A stretch of DNA of 64,000 bases, taken from assembly GCF_031179385.1 (NCBI RefSeq), contig NZ_JAPSHV010000001.1, positions 57,506 through 121,505 of the forward strand. The letters run 5' to 3'. This DNA comes from Arthrobacter sp. GTDB taxonomy: Bacteria; Actinomycetota; Actinomycetes; Actinomycetales; Micrococcaceae. The notes beneath the pieces are model-generated. The model did not search any database, had not been told where the DNA came from, and saw only the letters and a list, made by a program, of their open reading frames with translations. Below, piece after piece: positions 9,901-21,729 of the stretch; position 1 is the stretch's first letter; every line of letters begins with the position of its first letter. Position numbers and translations under genes: made by a program.

Positions 9901-11618
9901 AGCTCGCCGACCCGACGCCCGCCCCGGTTCGACCCGGCGTCCTCGGAACCGACAAGGTAGACGCCGAACAGGCCGCGGTCCGGGATGGTGCCACCGGAGG
10001 TGACTGCCAGCCGCTGTGCACCCGGCCGGCCGGTGATCGTCCCCTCGACGCGGTCCCAGACGATCCGGGGCCGCAGCTCGGCGAACTCGTCCGAGGGGTA
10101 CCGTCCGGCGAGGAGATCGAGCGTTGCTTCGAAGGCGGAGCGAGGGAGGGTAGCGAACGGTGCTGATTTCCGGACGACGTCGAACCATTCCTCGACGTCG
10201 ATGGTATCGAGAGCCGCCGCCGCAACGGTCTGCTGCGCGAGGATATCGAGGGGGTTGGTAGGGATGTACAGCGGTTCGATCTGACCGGCGAGCATTCTCT
10301 CGACCGTGACCGCGGTGTTCACGAGGTCGCCGCGGTGCTTCGGGAAGAGCACGCCCTCGGACACCTCGCCAACCTGGTGGCCAGCCCGGCCAACACGCTG
10401 CAGCCCGCTGGCCACGGAGTGCGGCGACTCCACCTGGATGACCAGGTCCACCGCGCCCATATCGATCCCCAGCTCGAGCGAGGACGTCGCGACGACGCAG
10501 CGCAGGCGGCCTGACTTCAGATCATCTTCGATCAGGGCACGCTGATCCTTGGACACGGAGCCGTGGTGTGCCCGAGCGAGCAACGGCTCTGCACCTTCCG
10601 TCTGCCCGGCCTGCGCCATCACCTCGGCAGGAGGGCGCTGCGGCTCGGCCTTCTCCCCAGGCGCAGCCGCACCCGGCGAATCCCAGAATGAAGCCGCTTC
10701 GAGACGCTCAGCGTGGATCTCGTTCAACCGGGCCGTCAGCCGCTCGGCCAGACGGCGGGAATTCGCGAAGACGATCGTTGACCGCTTGGTCTCGATGAGA
10801 TCCACGATCTTCTCTTCGACATGTGGCCAGATACTCGGCGACGGGGTAGGGCCGCCGTCGTCATCCGAGGCAGGTGAACCGCCCAGCTCCGTCATGTCCT
10901 CCACGGGCACGGTGACGGTGAGGTCCCAGGACTTCTTGGACGGTGGTGCCACTATTTCCACGGGAGCGTCCCCGGCGAGGAAGCGGGCGACCGTCTCCTT
11001 CGGTTCGACTGTTGCCGACAGGCCGATGCGCTGTACGGGCTTGTCGAGCATCGCGTCAAGCCTCGCCAGGGAAACGGCGAGGTGCGCTCCGCGCTTTGTT
11101 CCGGCGACGGCGTGGACCTCATCGATGATGACCGTGTCCAGGTCCGTCAGCGTTTCCCTTGCCCGTGAGGTGAGCATCAGGAAAAGTGACTCTGGTGTGG
11201 TGATCAGGATGTCGGGAGGGCGGGTGAGCAGCGTACGGCGCTCGGCCTGCGGGGTGTCACCGGATCGAACGCCGACGGTGACGGAGGGTGCGGGAAGTTC
11301 GAGCCGCTTGGCCGTCTGCGTGATGCCGATCAACGGCGCGCGAAGATTCCGCTCCACGTCCACGCCGAGAGCCTTCAGCGGTGAGATGTAGAGGACGCGG
11401 GTTGATCGTTTACCCTCGACCGGCCGGGCTATGAAGCTGTCCAGCGCCCAGAGAAACGCAGCGAGGGTTTTCCCCGACCCGGTGGGTGCAACGACAAGCG
11501 CGTGGGACCCGGCGGACACCGCGTTCCACGCGCCTTCCTGTGCGGGCGTGGGTGCGGAGAAGGCGCCCTCAAACCACTGGCGTGTGGCGGGCGTGAATTT
11601 CCCTAGCACCGATGTCAT
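6948..11618 (-). CDS. lhr: Lhr, large ATP-dependent helicase-related protein
   Basis: A 1556-aa superfamily 2 helicase of the full-length Lhr type. Walker A is at residues 44-51 (APTGSGKT), the DEVH box at 166-169, and the RecA2 motif QRVGRAGHQ lies further on. It is followed by the Lhr winged-helix and beta-barrel core and by a C-terminal region of about 700 residues that, in this family, has tandem winged helices like AlkZ. Actinobacterial Lhr translocates 3' to 5' on ssDNA and unwinds RNA:DNA hybrids, and E. coli Lhr has uracil-glycosylase activity in this C-terminal part. The start ATG 11618 has GGAGA nine bases upstream. Coupling to nei2 suggests coordinated repair of base damage. Confidence 0.97.
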   Translation of the reverse strand: MTSVLGKFTPATRQWFEGAFSAPTPAQEGAWNAVSAGSHALVVAPTGSGKTLAAFLWALDSFIARPVEGKRSTRVLYISPLKALGVDVERNLRAPLIGITQTAKRLELPAPSVTVGVRSGDTPQAERRTLLTRPPDILITTPESLFLMLTSRARETLTDLDTVIIDEVHAVAGTKRGAHLAVSLARLDAMLDKPVQRIGLSATVEPKETVARFLAGDAPVEIVAPPSKKSWDLTVTVPVEDMTELGGSPASDDDGGPTPSPSIWPHVEEKIVDLIETKRSTIVFANSRRLAERLTARLNEIHAERLEAASFWDSPGAAAPGEKAEPQRPPAEVMAQAGQTEGAEPLLARAHHGSVSKDQRALIEDDLKSGRLRCVVATSSLELGIDMGAVDLVIQVESPHSVASGLQRVGRAGHQVGEVSEGVLFPKHRGDLVNTAVTVERMLAGQIEPLYIPTNPLDILAQQTVAAAALDTIDVEEWFDVVRKSAPFATLPRSAFEATLDLLAGRYPSDEFAELRPRIVWDRVEGTITGRPGAQRLAVTSGGTIPDRGLFGVYLVGSEDAGSNRGGRRVGELDEEMVYESRVGDVFALGATSWRIEDITHDRVLVSPAFGQPGKLPFWKGDSLGRPVELGRALGKFVRELTNASDEDATARCTASGLDEWASGNLLAYLREQQQSTEVVPSDRTLVVERFHDELGDWRVVLHSPFGMPVHAPWALAVGARLEQRYGMDGSAMASDDGIVLRVPLMEDEPPGADLFLFDAEELDGIVTAQVGGSALFASRFRECAARALLLPRQNPSKRSPLWQQRQRSAQLLDVARKFPTFPIILETVRECLQDVYDLPALKDIAGQIDRRELRIVETTTSQPSPFARTMLFGYVASFLYEGDSPLAERRAAALSLDPTLLNELLGRAELRELLDAGVIADTEQELQRLAPDRKARGLEGVADLLRLLGPLTAAEIAERSEDPDAATDHVDALVKANRALRVNVAGAERIAAVEDAARLRDALGVPLPMGVPLAFIEPVPDPLGDLIGRYARTHGPFTAAEAAARLGLGVAVVVTALQRLSADGRVVEGEFRPTESAPDHQAASSEWCDTEVLRRLRRRSLAALRHEVEPVDPAAYGRFLPAWQHVGSGLRGLDGVATVIDQLSGVPIPASAWEPLILRSRVSNYSPAMLDELAATGEVVWSGAGSLPGNDGWISLHLAENAPLTLRPDPEFEPTALQQELLELLAGGGAYFFRQLVQGLTNGNQPADGTVTAALWDLVWAGRIGNDTFTPVRSLLAGGKTAHKQRTPTPRARTARMGRLGRAPSLTGSSLRTAGLSAANDGGTGYQRSTPPQVAGRWSLLPAVEGDTTIQAHATAELLMDRYGILTRGSVASEGIPGGFGLMYKMLSRLEEMGRCRRGYFIEHLGAAQFAVPSTVDRLRSFSADARPDAAVAKKPAAVALAATDPANPFGAALGWPAHDGGHRPGRKAGALVVLVDGQLALYVERGGKTMLTYTEDTDALTAAAEALVTAIRHGAADKMAVEKINGESALDSPAGRALGDAGFYSTPRGLRIRA

Positions 11619-11681
11619 CGACTCATCATCTCCTACCCTTCCGACATTTTCTCAGGTGGGGGACAAGCCGCGCGGGGTCGG

Positions 11682-12368
11682 TTATGGCGCGAGCGGCTTG
11701 GTCGGCGCCACCGTCATGAGCACCACGTCCTCCGAGGCGCACGCCGTGCCGACCTGGTCAACGAGCAGCGACGCAGTGTCGTTCGGTGGGTACACCCGCA
11801 GCCCGGTAACTTCTGTCGGTTCGCACTCAGCGCCGTAGTTCTCGGCGTTGGTCTGTTTGACAGGCGCAACGGCCATTTCTCCCGGCGCGAGAACCACCTC
11901 GGCGGATTCGCCCGGCTCGCGTTCTGCGGGAGCCCCGACCTGCTCGCCCGCGGCGTTAACGTAGGAGACGCCCGGGTAGCCGGTAATTTCGCATTCCTCG
12001 TCGGACGCGTTGGTGAAGATGATCTGTCGGTAGACGCTGCCCGCGGCGCCTCCTCCCATCTCGGTCTCCAGCGCGGCACTCAGCATGTCGGCGGTGCATG
12101 CGCCGTCGGTGGGCGCCGCCGTCGGGCTGGAGGTTGCGGCCTCCGAAGGGTCCGGTTCGCCGCTCTCAGTAGAGTCGGCGGACGGTGACGCTGATGCCGG
12201 AACCGAAGACTCCGGCGAGGAGCTGGCTTCCACCGTGGGAGCGGCGGCGGACGACGCCGGACTGGTGGATTCCTGGGCGGGCTCCCCGGACGCGCAGCCG
12301 GCCAAGGGAAGCGTTCCGAGGAGAACGGCGGCGGCGAGCAGGCGGGGAGTGGAGAGGCGGGTAGTCAT
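11682..12368 (-). CDS. DUF4232 domain lipoprotein
   Basis: A 228-aa secreted lipoprotein. The signal peptide ends in the lipobox LAGC with the acylated Cys at residue 25. Residues 26 to about 90 form a Ser/Thr/Pro/Ala-rich low-complexity linker. The C-terminal domain of about 135 residues (from GACTADML) has four cysteines and the pattern IIFTNASDEEC of DUF4232, a family common in actinobacterial secreted proteins with no assigned function. The start 12368 is preceded by GGGTGG. It stands 82 bp after ycnI on the same strand but may have its own promoter. Confidence 0.88.
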   Translation of the reverse strand: MTTRLSTPRLLAAAVLLGTLPLAGCASGEPAQESTSPASSAAAPTVEASSSPESSVPASASPSADSTESGEPDPSEAATSSPTAAPTDGACTADMLSAALETEMGGGAAGSVYRQIIFTNASDEECEITGYPGVSYVNAAGEQVGAPAEREPGESAEVVLAPGEMAVAPVKQTNAENYGAECEPTEVTGLRVYPPNDTASLLVDQVGTACASEDVVLMTVAPTKPLAP

Positions 12369-12450
12369 AAAACCACCCTTACGGCGAAGGTTCCCCGCGT
12401 CAAACAGCCTCGGCGGTGCAGGGCTGAGTGACGCAGGGAGCCCGCTTCCG

Positions 12451-13185
12451 TTACGCCTTGGCCTTGCGGGTGCGCAGAAGGGCGGCCACTCCGGCGATCA
12501 ACCCGAGCACGCCTGCTCCGAGGCCGACATAGCCCGCGGTCCCAGCGCCGGAGGTGTCATCGCCCGCGGACGCACTCTCCAGGTCAGCGGTTTCGGCAGC
12601 GGATTCCGACTCCACCGCCGCTTCCTCTGCCTCGCCGTGCCCGCCCTCTTCAGCACCGGTCAGGGTGATGGTTGGGGCCGGAGCCTCAAGGCTGTGCGGG
12701 TCTTCACCTTCGGCGGGAACTTCAGCCCAGTCGGTCTCGCCTTCCACGCAACTCTGCAGCACGGGGAACGCGATGGTCTCGCCTTCGGCATCAGGCAGCT
12801 GGACCGACATATCGAACTGCTGCAGATAGCCGTCCTCGACCGGGGTCTCGGCGGTGTACACAATCTGCCCGACGCGCTCCGTGACGCTGGACCCGTTGTC
12901 CAGGGTCAGTGGTTCGTCGAGCTTCTCGGTCACTTTCTCCACGGTCCAGCCGGGAACAATCTCCGGCTTGGCGTCCACCAGCGGCTCCGGCAGGGAGATG
13001 GTGAGCTTGTTGGTCGGCGAGCCGTCGCAACCGTGGGAGAAAGACACGTTCAGGAGGGCAAACGCCCCGGCCGAAGTGGTGTCGGGTTCGATGGTCACGT
13101 GTGCGGCGGCGCCGGCGAGCCCAAGGCCCATCAAGCCGGTGGTCGCGGCGGCAGCTGTCAGGGTACGGCGAATTGAAGTCTTCAT
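12451..13185 (-). CDS. YcnI-family copper-binding membrane-anchored protein
   Basis: A 244-aa exported protein. A signal peptide of 28 residues ends at GAAA, so the mature protein would begin with His29 (HVTIEPDTT). YcnI proteins (DUF1775) bind Cu(II) through this N-terminal histidine in a histidine-brace-like site. A conserved Trp is also present (GWTVEKV). The C-terminus has a Glu/Ala-rich stalk, one transmembrane helix (about residues 215-238) and a basic RTRKAKA tail, so the domain is displayed outside the cell. GAGAGG precedes the start. It follows a 199-aa membrane gene by 78 bp, probably forming a copper-handling pair. Confidence 0.9.
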   Translation of the reverse strand: MKTSIRRTLTAAAATTGLMGLGLAGAAAHVTIEPDTTSAGAFALLNVSFSHGCDGSPTNKLTISLPEPLVDAKPEIVPGWTVEKVTEKLDEPLTLDNGSSVTERVGQIVYTAETPVEDGYLQQFDMSVQLPDAEGETIAFPVLQSCVEGETDWAEVPAEGEDPHSLEAPAPTITLTGAEEGGHGEAEEAAVESESAAETADLESASAGDDTSGAGTAGYVGLGAGVLGLIAGVAALLRTRKAKA

Positions 13186-13263
13186 GGTGTTACCTCTCAG
13201 GGGTGCTGGCTCAAGGGCCAGCGGGATCAGGGAAATGGCGCGTCAGAAGACCGCCGGTGTGAG

Positions 13264-13863
13264 TCAGTGAGAGGTGGGCAGGGGCGGACCGCGCAGCGGT
13301 CGGAAGTCCAGCAGGGGTGCAAGGTAGTTGCGCGCCGGGATGTCGGGGAGGGGCGGCAGGTCGGTGACCGGCAGGATGGCTCTCAGCCGGGGAAGCATGA
13401 CGAGCGGCCGTAGCCACTGCACCGCCAGCTCAACCGCGGACTCCCCGTGATACAGCATCAACGCCGTGACCACGACCGCTACTGCGTGCGCCCCGAACAT
13501 CACCGGATTATCGAACAGCGAGAAAGCATGCGCATGCTCAAGCCCGCCGGTCGGCGAGCAGTGCACCTGTTGCGGACCGAAGTGGTCACGGGCGGCTGGG
13601 ACGCACGCCGCCGCCGTCGTAAGCATGGTGAAAGCTTCATGAAGGAGGAGTTGGCCTGCGCTCAGGACGCCGAGCACGGCCGGAAGCGAAAGCTTACTCC
13701 GCGACAGCACGGTGGCGGCGAGGAGCGTGGTGACCGCCAGTGCGCCCAGAATGAAGGGGCTGGGGAGAGCTGCTCCACCCGCCAGGTGAGCGCCTGCGGC
13801 AAGGAAGAAGACGACGACGGCGCACGCTGCGGCGCGCAGGATGCGGGCGTGGCTGCTCGTCAT
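13264..13863 (-). CDS. Membrane protein paired with YcnI, probable metal homeostasis
   Basis: A 199-aa protein with about five hydrophobic segments. A histidine-rich loop contains HAHAFSLF, and further His residues lie within or near membrane segments (LLHEAF, GAHAVAV). It has no firm family match that I recognise. Its position directly upstream of ycnI on the same strand and its histidines suggest copper handling, but that is inference. The start at 13863 has an excellent GGAGGA sequence. A perfect 13-bp inverted repeat sits only about 20 bp upstream of the start codon. The C-terminus is soluble and Pro-rich. Confidence 0.75.
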   Translation of the reverse strand: MTSSHARILRAAACAVVVFFLAAGAHLAGGAALPSPFILGALAVTTLLAATVLSRSKLSLPAVLGVLSAGQLLLHEAFTMLTTAAACVPAARDHFGPQQVHCSPTGGLEHAHAFSLFDNPVMFGAHAVAVVVTALMLYHGESAVELAVQWLRPLVMLPRLRAILPVTDLPPLPDIPARNYLAPLLDFRPLRGPPLPTSH

Positions 13864-13881
13864 GGTTCCTCCTCCCCGAAT

Positions 13882-13912
13882 CCACTTCTTCTACTTCCGG
13901 TAGAAGAAGTGG
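13882..13912. promoter_or_regulatory. Perfect inverted repeat upstream of the YcnI-pair genes, operator-like
   Basis: The arms CCACTTCTTCTAC (13882-13894) and GTAGAAGAAGTGG (13900-13912) pair perfectly over 13 bp around TTCCG. The repeat lies between the stop of rlmH and the start of the 199-aa gene. On the minus strand no T-run follows, so it does not look like an intrinsic terminator for rlmH. Its closeness to the start codon suggests an operator or a 5'-UTR structure. A smaller GTAG/CTAC pair sits beside it at 13914-13923. Confidence 0.6.
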
Positions 13913-13960
13913 TGTAGTCCTACTCTATTCGCTGCCGAGGATACTTTGGCTCGGTCGTAC

Positions 13961-14428
13961 TCACTCGTGATGGTAGGGACGGCGCCCTGCAATTTCCTGG
14001 GACCGATAGAGCTGCTCGGCAAGAATGAGGCGCACCAGTTGGTGCGGGAATACGAGCGGTGAGAGCGACCACACGAAGTCCGCACGCTGGTGCACTTCCG
14101 CATTGACGCCGTACGCCCCGCCGATGATCAGCGTGATGTTGCGTGAGCTGTCGAGCGGTTGCTGGAGCCGCGCAGCAAGGGTGGGGGAGTCCACGGCTTT
14201 GCCCCGCTCATCGAGAAGGATCACGTAGTCACTTGCGTTCTTGCCTGTGAGCCGTTCAAGGAGGCGGGCAGACTCCTCATCGCGGGCAGCATCACCCTCG
14301 CGGGCTGAATGCGGGATGAGCTGCCACGAGAGGTCGAAAGGCTTCTTGAGTCGCTTCTCGTAGCGGGCAATTCCCTCGGCCACCCAGGATTCATGTTTCC
14401 GGCCGACAGCCAGAGCGCGTAATGCCAT
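13961..14428 (-). CDS. rlmH: 23S rRNA (pseudouridine1915-N3)-methyltransferase RlmH
   Basis: A 155-aa SPOUT methyltransferase that methylates pseudouridine 1915 in helix 69 of 23S rRNA, using SAM. The N-terminus MALRALAVGRKHESW, the SAM-binding knot IIGGAYG and the C-terminal EQLYRSQEIAGRRPYH are all diagnostic, and the length matches the family (about 155-159). The start ATG at 14428 is chosen because an upstream extension lacks family similarity. It diverges from the accessory operon that begins at 14647. It marks the conserved left edge of that block. Confidence 0.97.
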   Translation of the reverse strand: MALRALAVGRKHESWVAEGIARYEKRLKKPFDLSWQLIPHSAREGDAARDEESARLLERLTGKNASDYVILLDERGKAVDSPTLAARLQQPLDSSRNITLIIGGAYGVNAEVHQRADFVWSLSPLVFPHQLVRLILAEQLYRSQEIAGRRPYHHE

Positions 14429-14569
14429 GTGTATCAACGTAGCGCGACCGCCAACACACTCCCGTATCGAGGTTTTCATAAGGTACGGGCCGGAAGCTTC
14501 CTACATAAAAGTAGACGCGTGCATACGTGCACACATCTAACCGGCGCGAGGCTCAGCTATTGCCGGGAC

Positions 14570-14625
14570 GTTCCAGCTCCGCTGGAACTGTTCATATCGG
14601 TCCTTACCACCAGACCCCGGTGGTA
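14570..14625 (+). promoter_or_regulatory. Two tandem hairpins in the leader of the DAB operon
   Basis: GTTCCAGC/GCTGGAAC (14570-14588, loop TCC) and TACCACC/GGTGGTA (14605-14625, 7-nt loop) are perfect stems just upstream of the ribosome-binding site AGGAGA at 14634. A third, looser pair, CCCGTA/TACGGG (14461-14489), lies nearer rlmH, and CTAC-ATAAAA-GTAG (14501-14514) contains a -10-like TACATA. The arrangement could be an operator plus an attenuator or mRNA-stability element. No known riboswitch class was recognised. Confidence 0.5.
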
Positions 14626-14646
14626 GGCGAGCCTAGGAGACCCACC

Positions 14647-15918
14647 ATGGATGTTTTCGAAAGCCTCGAATCGAATGTCCGGTCCTACTGCCGAAACTGG
14701 GACACGGTTTTCTCCCATGCGGAGGGAAGCACGGTCCATAGCGAGGACGGAAGGGCGTATGTAGATTTCTTTTCCGGTGCAGGCGCCTTGAACTACGGCC
14801 ACAACAACCCCCTCCTGCTTGCACCGTTGATTCAATACCTGCAGTCCGGTGCCATCGTGCACTCACTCGACATGAAGACGGCGGCCAAGCGAAGATTCCT
14901 GGAAACCTTCCGTGACCTGATTCTGATCCCGCGCGGACTGGACTACAAGGTGATGTTCACCGGGCCGACCGGCACCAACGCCGTCGAAGCCGCCCTCAAG
15001 CTCGCCCGCAAGGTCACTGCTCGGCACCATGTCCTCAGTTTCACCAACGCGTTCCATGGGATGACACTGGGCTCGCTGTCGGTGACGGGCAATTCCATGA
15101 AACGAGGGGGAGCGGGCATCCCGCTCAACAACGCTTCAAGCCTTCCGTACGACGGTTACCTTCCTGATCAGGCGGATCACCTGATGTGGCTACGGCAGGT
15201 CCTTGAAGACAAGGGGTCCGGGGTCGACATGCCGGCGGCCGTCATCGTGGAGACTGTCCAGGGCGAGGGAGGTCTCAGAGCAGCGCGGATGTCATGGCTC
15301 AAGGATCTATGCGAGCTGTGCCACGTGCATGGCATTCTCCTGATCGTTGACGATGTACAGGCCGGTTGCGGACGATCGGGATCATTTTTCAGCTTCGAGG
15401 CGGCGGGGATAACACCCGATATTGTCTGCCTCTCGAAGTCCATATCGGGTTTCGGGTTGCCTATGGCACTGACGTTGTTCCGGCCGGCACTGGATATCTG
15501 GGAACCGGGCGAGCATAACGGGACCTTTCGCGGACATAACCCCGCATTCGTCACGGCGACCGCAGCACTCGAGGAGTACTGGAGCGACGGGGCCTTTCAG
15601 GAAGAGGTCGGCGCTCGCATAGCCCAACTGCACGAGGGATTGGGAACCATTGCCGCCCGCACCTGCGGGGCGACGGTTCGCGGGCGGGGAATGATCGCCG
15701 GGATCCACTATCAGGACCCGGAGACAGCCCGCAAAATCACCGCGGAGGCTTTCCGCGCCGGCCTGCTCGTGGAGACTTCAGGCCCGCAGAGCGAGGTTGT
15801 GAAGACGATGCCGCCGCTCACCATCACCGCGGACGACCTTTCGCGGGGCCTGGGCATACTCGCGGAGGCTGCCTCCTCGGTCACCGGTGATTCTTTCGCT
15901 GAAGCTGACGTCGCATGA
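14647..15918 (+). CDS. ectB: L-2,4-diaminobutyrate:2-oxoglutarate transaminase (EctB type)
   Basis: A 423-aa class III PLP aminotransferase. The N-terminus (MDVFESLESNVRSYCR) and the DFFSGAGALNYGHNNP segment are those of EctB, which transfers an amino group from glutamate to L-aspartate-4-semialdehyde to give L-2,4-diaminobutyrate. The PLP lysine is Lys264 in CLSKSISGFG, and DDVQAGCGR carries the cofactor-binding Asp. The start at 14647 has AGGAGA at 14634; a longer frame upstream does not resemble the family. The stop overlaps the aspartate kinase start (ATGA). No ectA or ectC is nearby, so the DAB is not being channelled to ectoine here; the downstream Pls-type polymerase is the likely consumer. 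Confidence 0.93.
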   Translation: MDVFESLESNVRSYCRNWDTVFSHAEGSTVHSEDGRAYVDFFSGAGALNYGHNNPLLLAPLIQYLQSGAIVHSLDMKTAAKRRFLETFRDLILIPRGLDYKVMFTGPTGTNAVEAALKLARKVTARHHVLSFTNAFHGMTLGSLSVTGNSMKRGGAGIPLNNASSLPYDGYLPDQADHLMWLRQVLEDKGSGVDMPAAVIVETVQGEGGLRAARMSWLKDLCELCHVHGILLIVDDVQAGCGRSGSFFSFEAAGITPDIVCLSKSISGFGLPMALTLFRPALDIWEPGEHNGTFRGHNPAFVTATAALEEYWSDGAFQEEVGARIAQLHEGLGTIAARTCGATVRGRGMIAGIHYQDPETARKITAEAFRAGLLVETSGPQSEVVKTMPPLTITADDLSRGLGILAEAASSVTGDSFAEADVA

Positions 15919-17290
15919 CGGCGGGCGCTGAAGCACCCCCGGCTGATGGTGTCCCTTATGCCGGTCGATCCGCGTACGTGCATTCAGTGGGAGCACCTGG
16001 ATGCCAACCGCCATTGGGAAGCCTGATCGTACAGAAGTTCGGTGGTTCTTCTGTCAAGGATCCCGCGTGCATCCAGCGGGTGGCTCATCGGCTCGCCAGC
16101 GCGCACTCGGCCGGATACAAGGTGGTGGGCGTGGTTTCTGCGATGGGCGACACCACGGACCAGTTGCTGAAACTGGCGGGCTGTGTTTCTGAACATCCGT
16201 GTCAACCGCATCTGGATGCGCTATTGATGACGGGCGAGCTCATTCCGACGACGCTCCTCGCCATGGCCCTTGCTGATCTCGGCGTCAGCGCCCGCACGTT
16301 CACTGGCAAACAGGCGGGAGTCCTGACCGACCACGCCTACGGTCATGCTCACATCGTTGAGGTCAAACCCCATCGAGTCCGCGACTGGGTCGATCAGGGA
16401 GGCATCGCCATCGTGGCGGGATTCCAGGGCAGGGTCCGGAAGAAGAAGCGAGAAATCACCACCCTCGGCCGAGGAGGATCCGACCTTACCGCCGTAGCGC
16501 TCGCCGCAGCGCTGGGAGCGAGTATCTGCGAAATCTATACCGACGTTGACGGCGTTTACACGGCAGATCCCCGGGTGGTGCCAAGCGCCCGAAAGATCGA
16601 TGCACTTTCGAGTGAGGCGATGCTTGAACTGGCAGCGTCCGGCGCGGGTATCCTGCATCTCCGAAGTGTTGAGTATGCTCGCCGGTGGAACATTCCCATT
16701 CACGTGCGGTCGTCGTTCACCCAGAATCCCGGAACTCTTGTCCTGCCGTGCCTGGACGGCAACCGCCGGAGATCCGCAGGGGAACAGCCTGTCGTCTCGA
16801 TGGTAACCAGCAACAACTCCGCGGCCACGGTCACGATCGCCGATGTGCCGGGGAGACCCGAGGCCACCGTGGGGATTTTCGAGGGCCTGATCAAATCGGG
16901 GGTGGCTTTCACCACGATTTCCCAGGCCTCGCACGCATTGGACCACACCAGTTCTGACGTTGTGTTTGCACTTCCATCAGCCGAAGCGTCTACGGCGGTT
17001 GCCACCCTGACCGCGCTGCAGGAGACCATCGGATTCAGCAGTGTTCAGGTTCAGGATCGGATGGGCCGGATCACGGTTTCCGGGCTTGGCATGCGATCGT
17101 CCGCGGAGGTGCTTTTCGTATTTCTCCGGGAGCTTTCCGACGCGAACATTCCCGTCCAGCTGATGGAAACGTCGGAGCTATCCCTTTCGGCGGTCATCCC
17201 TGCAGAATCGCTCCCACTCGCGGTAGCAAGGGTTGAAGCGGCATTCGGCCTCGGGAAAGGCTGGTCGGCTCTTGAAGAAGAGGGGAACTC

Positions 17291-17294
<4 letters not shown>
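15915..17294 (+). CDS. ask: Aspartate kinase dedicated to the DAB operon
   Basis: A 459-aa aspartokinase. The kinase domain starts at IVQKFGGSSVKD (about residue 38), with TLGRGGSDLTAVALA for substrate binding, and two C-terminal ACT domains follow. It phosphorylates aspartate as the first step toward aspartate semialdehyde, the substrate of the upstream transaminase. The ATG at 15915 overlaps the transaminase stop by 4 bp, and its own stop overlaps the next gene by 4 bp, so the three genes are translationally coupled. The N-terminal extension of about 34 residues is unusual; a TTG at 16014 would give the usual length. Compared by eye with Corynebacterium LysC, the positions of Ser301 and Thr311 are His340 and Val350, suggesting relaxed feedback inhibition. 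Confidence 0.93.
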
Positions 17295-21523
<4,229 letters not shown>

Positions 21524-21729
21524 CCGAATCTACGAATAGGACAACGTCAATGGTACGCAGAGCAAAGCCACCGAAGCTCACAGAAACCTTCACGGAATCC
21601 CCAACCTGCTGCCAACACGGCTATGGGGGAGGCTGCTGTTCACATGCAAAAGCCAACCGGCCATGCGGCGGCCCCTTGCCAGGAACGACCAGAACCAAGA
21701 TAAGGAAATCACCTTCCTCCGACATCAGA

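Noticed and set aside
13882..13912. Rho-independent terminator of rlmH
   Set aside because: The hairpin is perfect but no T-run follows on the minus strand, and it lies about 20 bp from the next start codon, so an operator or UTR role was preferred.
14527..14646. Forty extra residues at the N-terminus of the DAB transaminase
   Set aside because: The extension has no family similarity, crosses the two hairpins, and ignores the good ribosome-binding site before ATG 14647.
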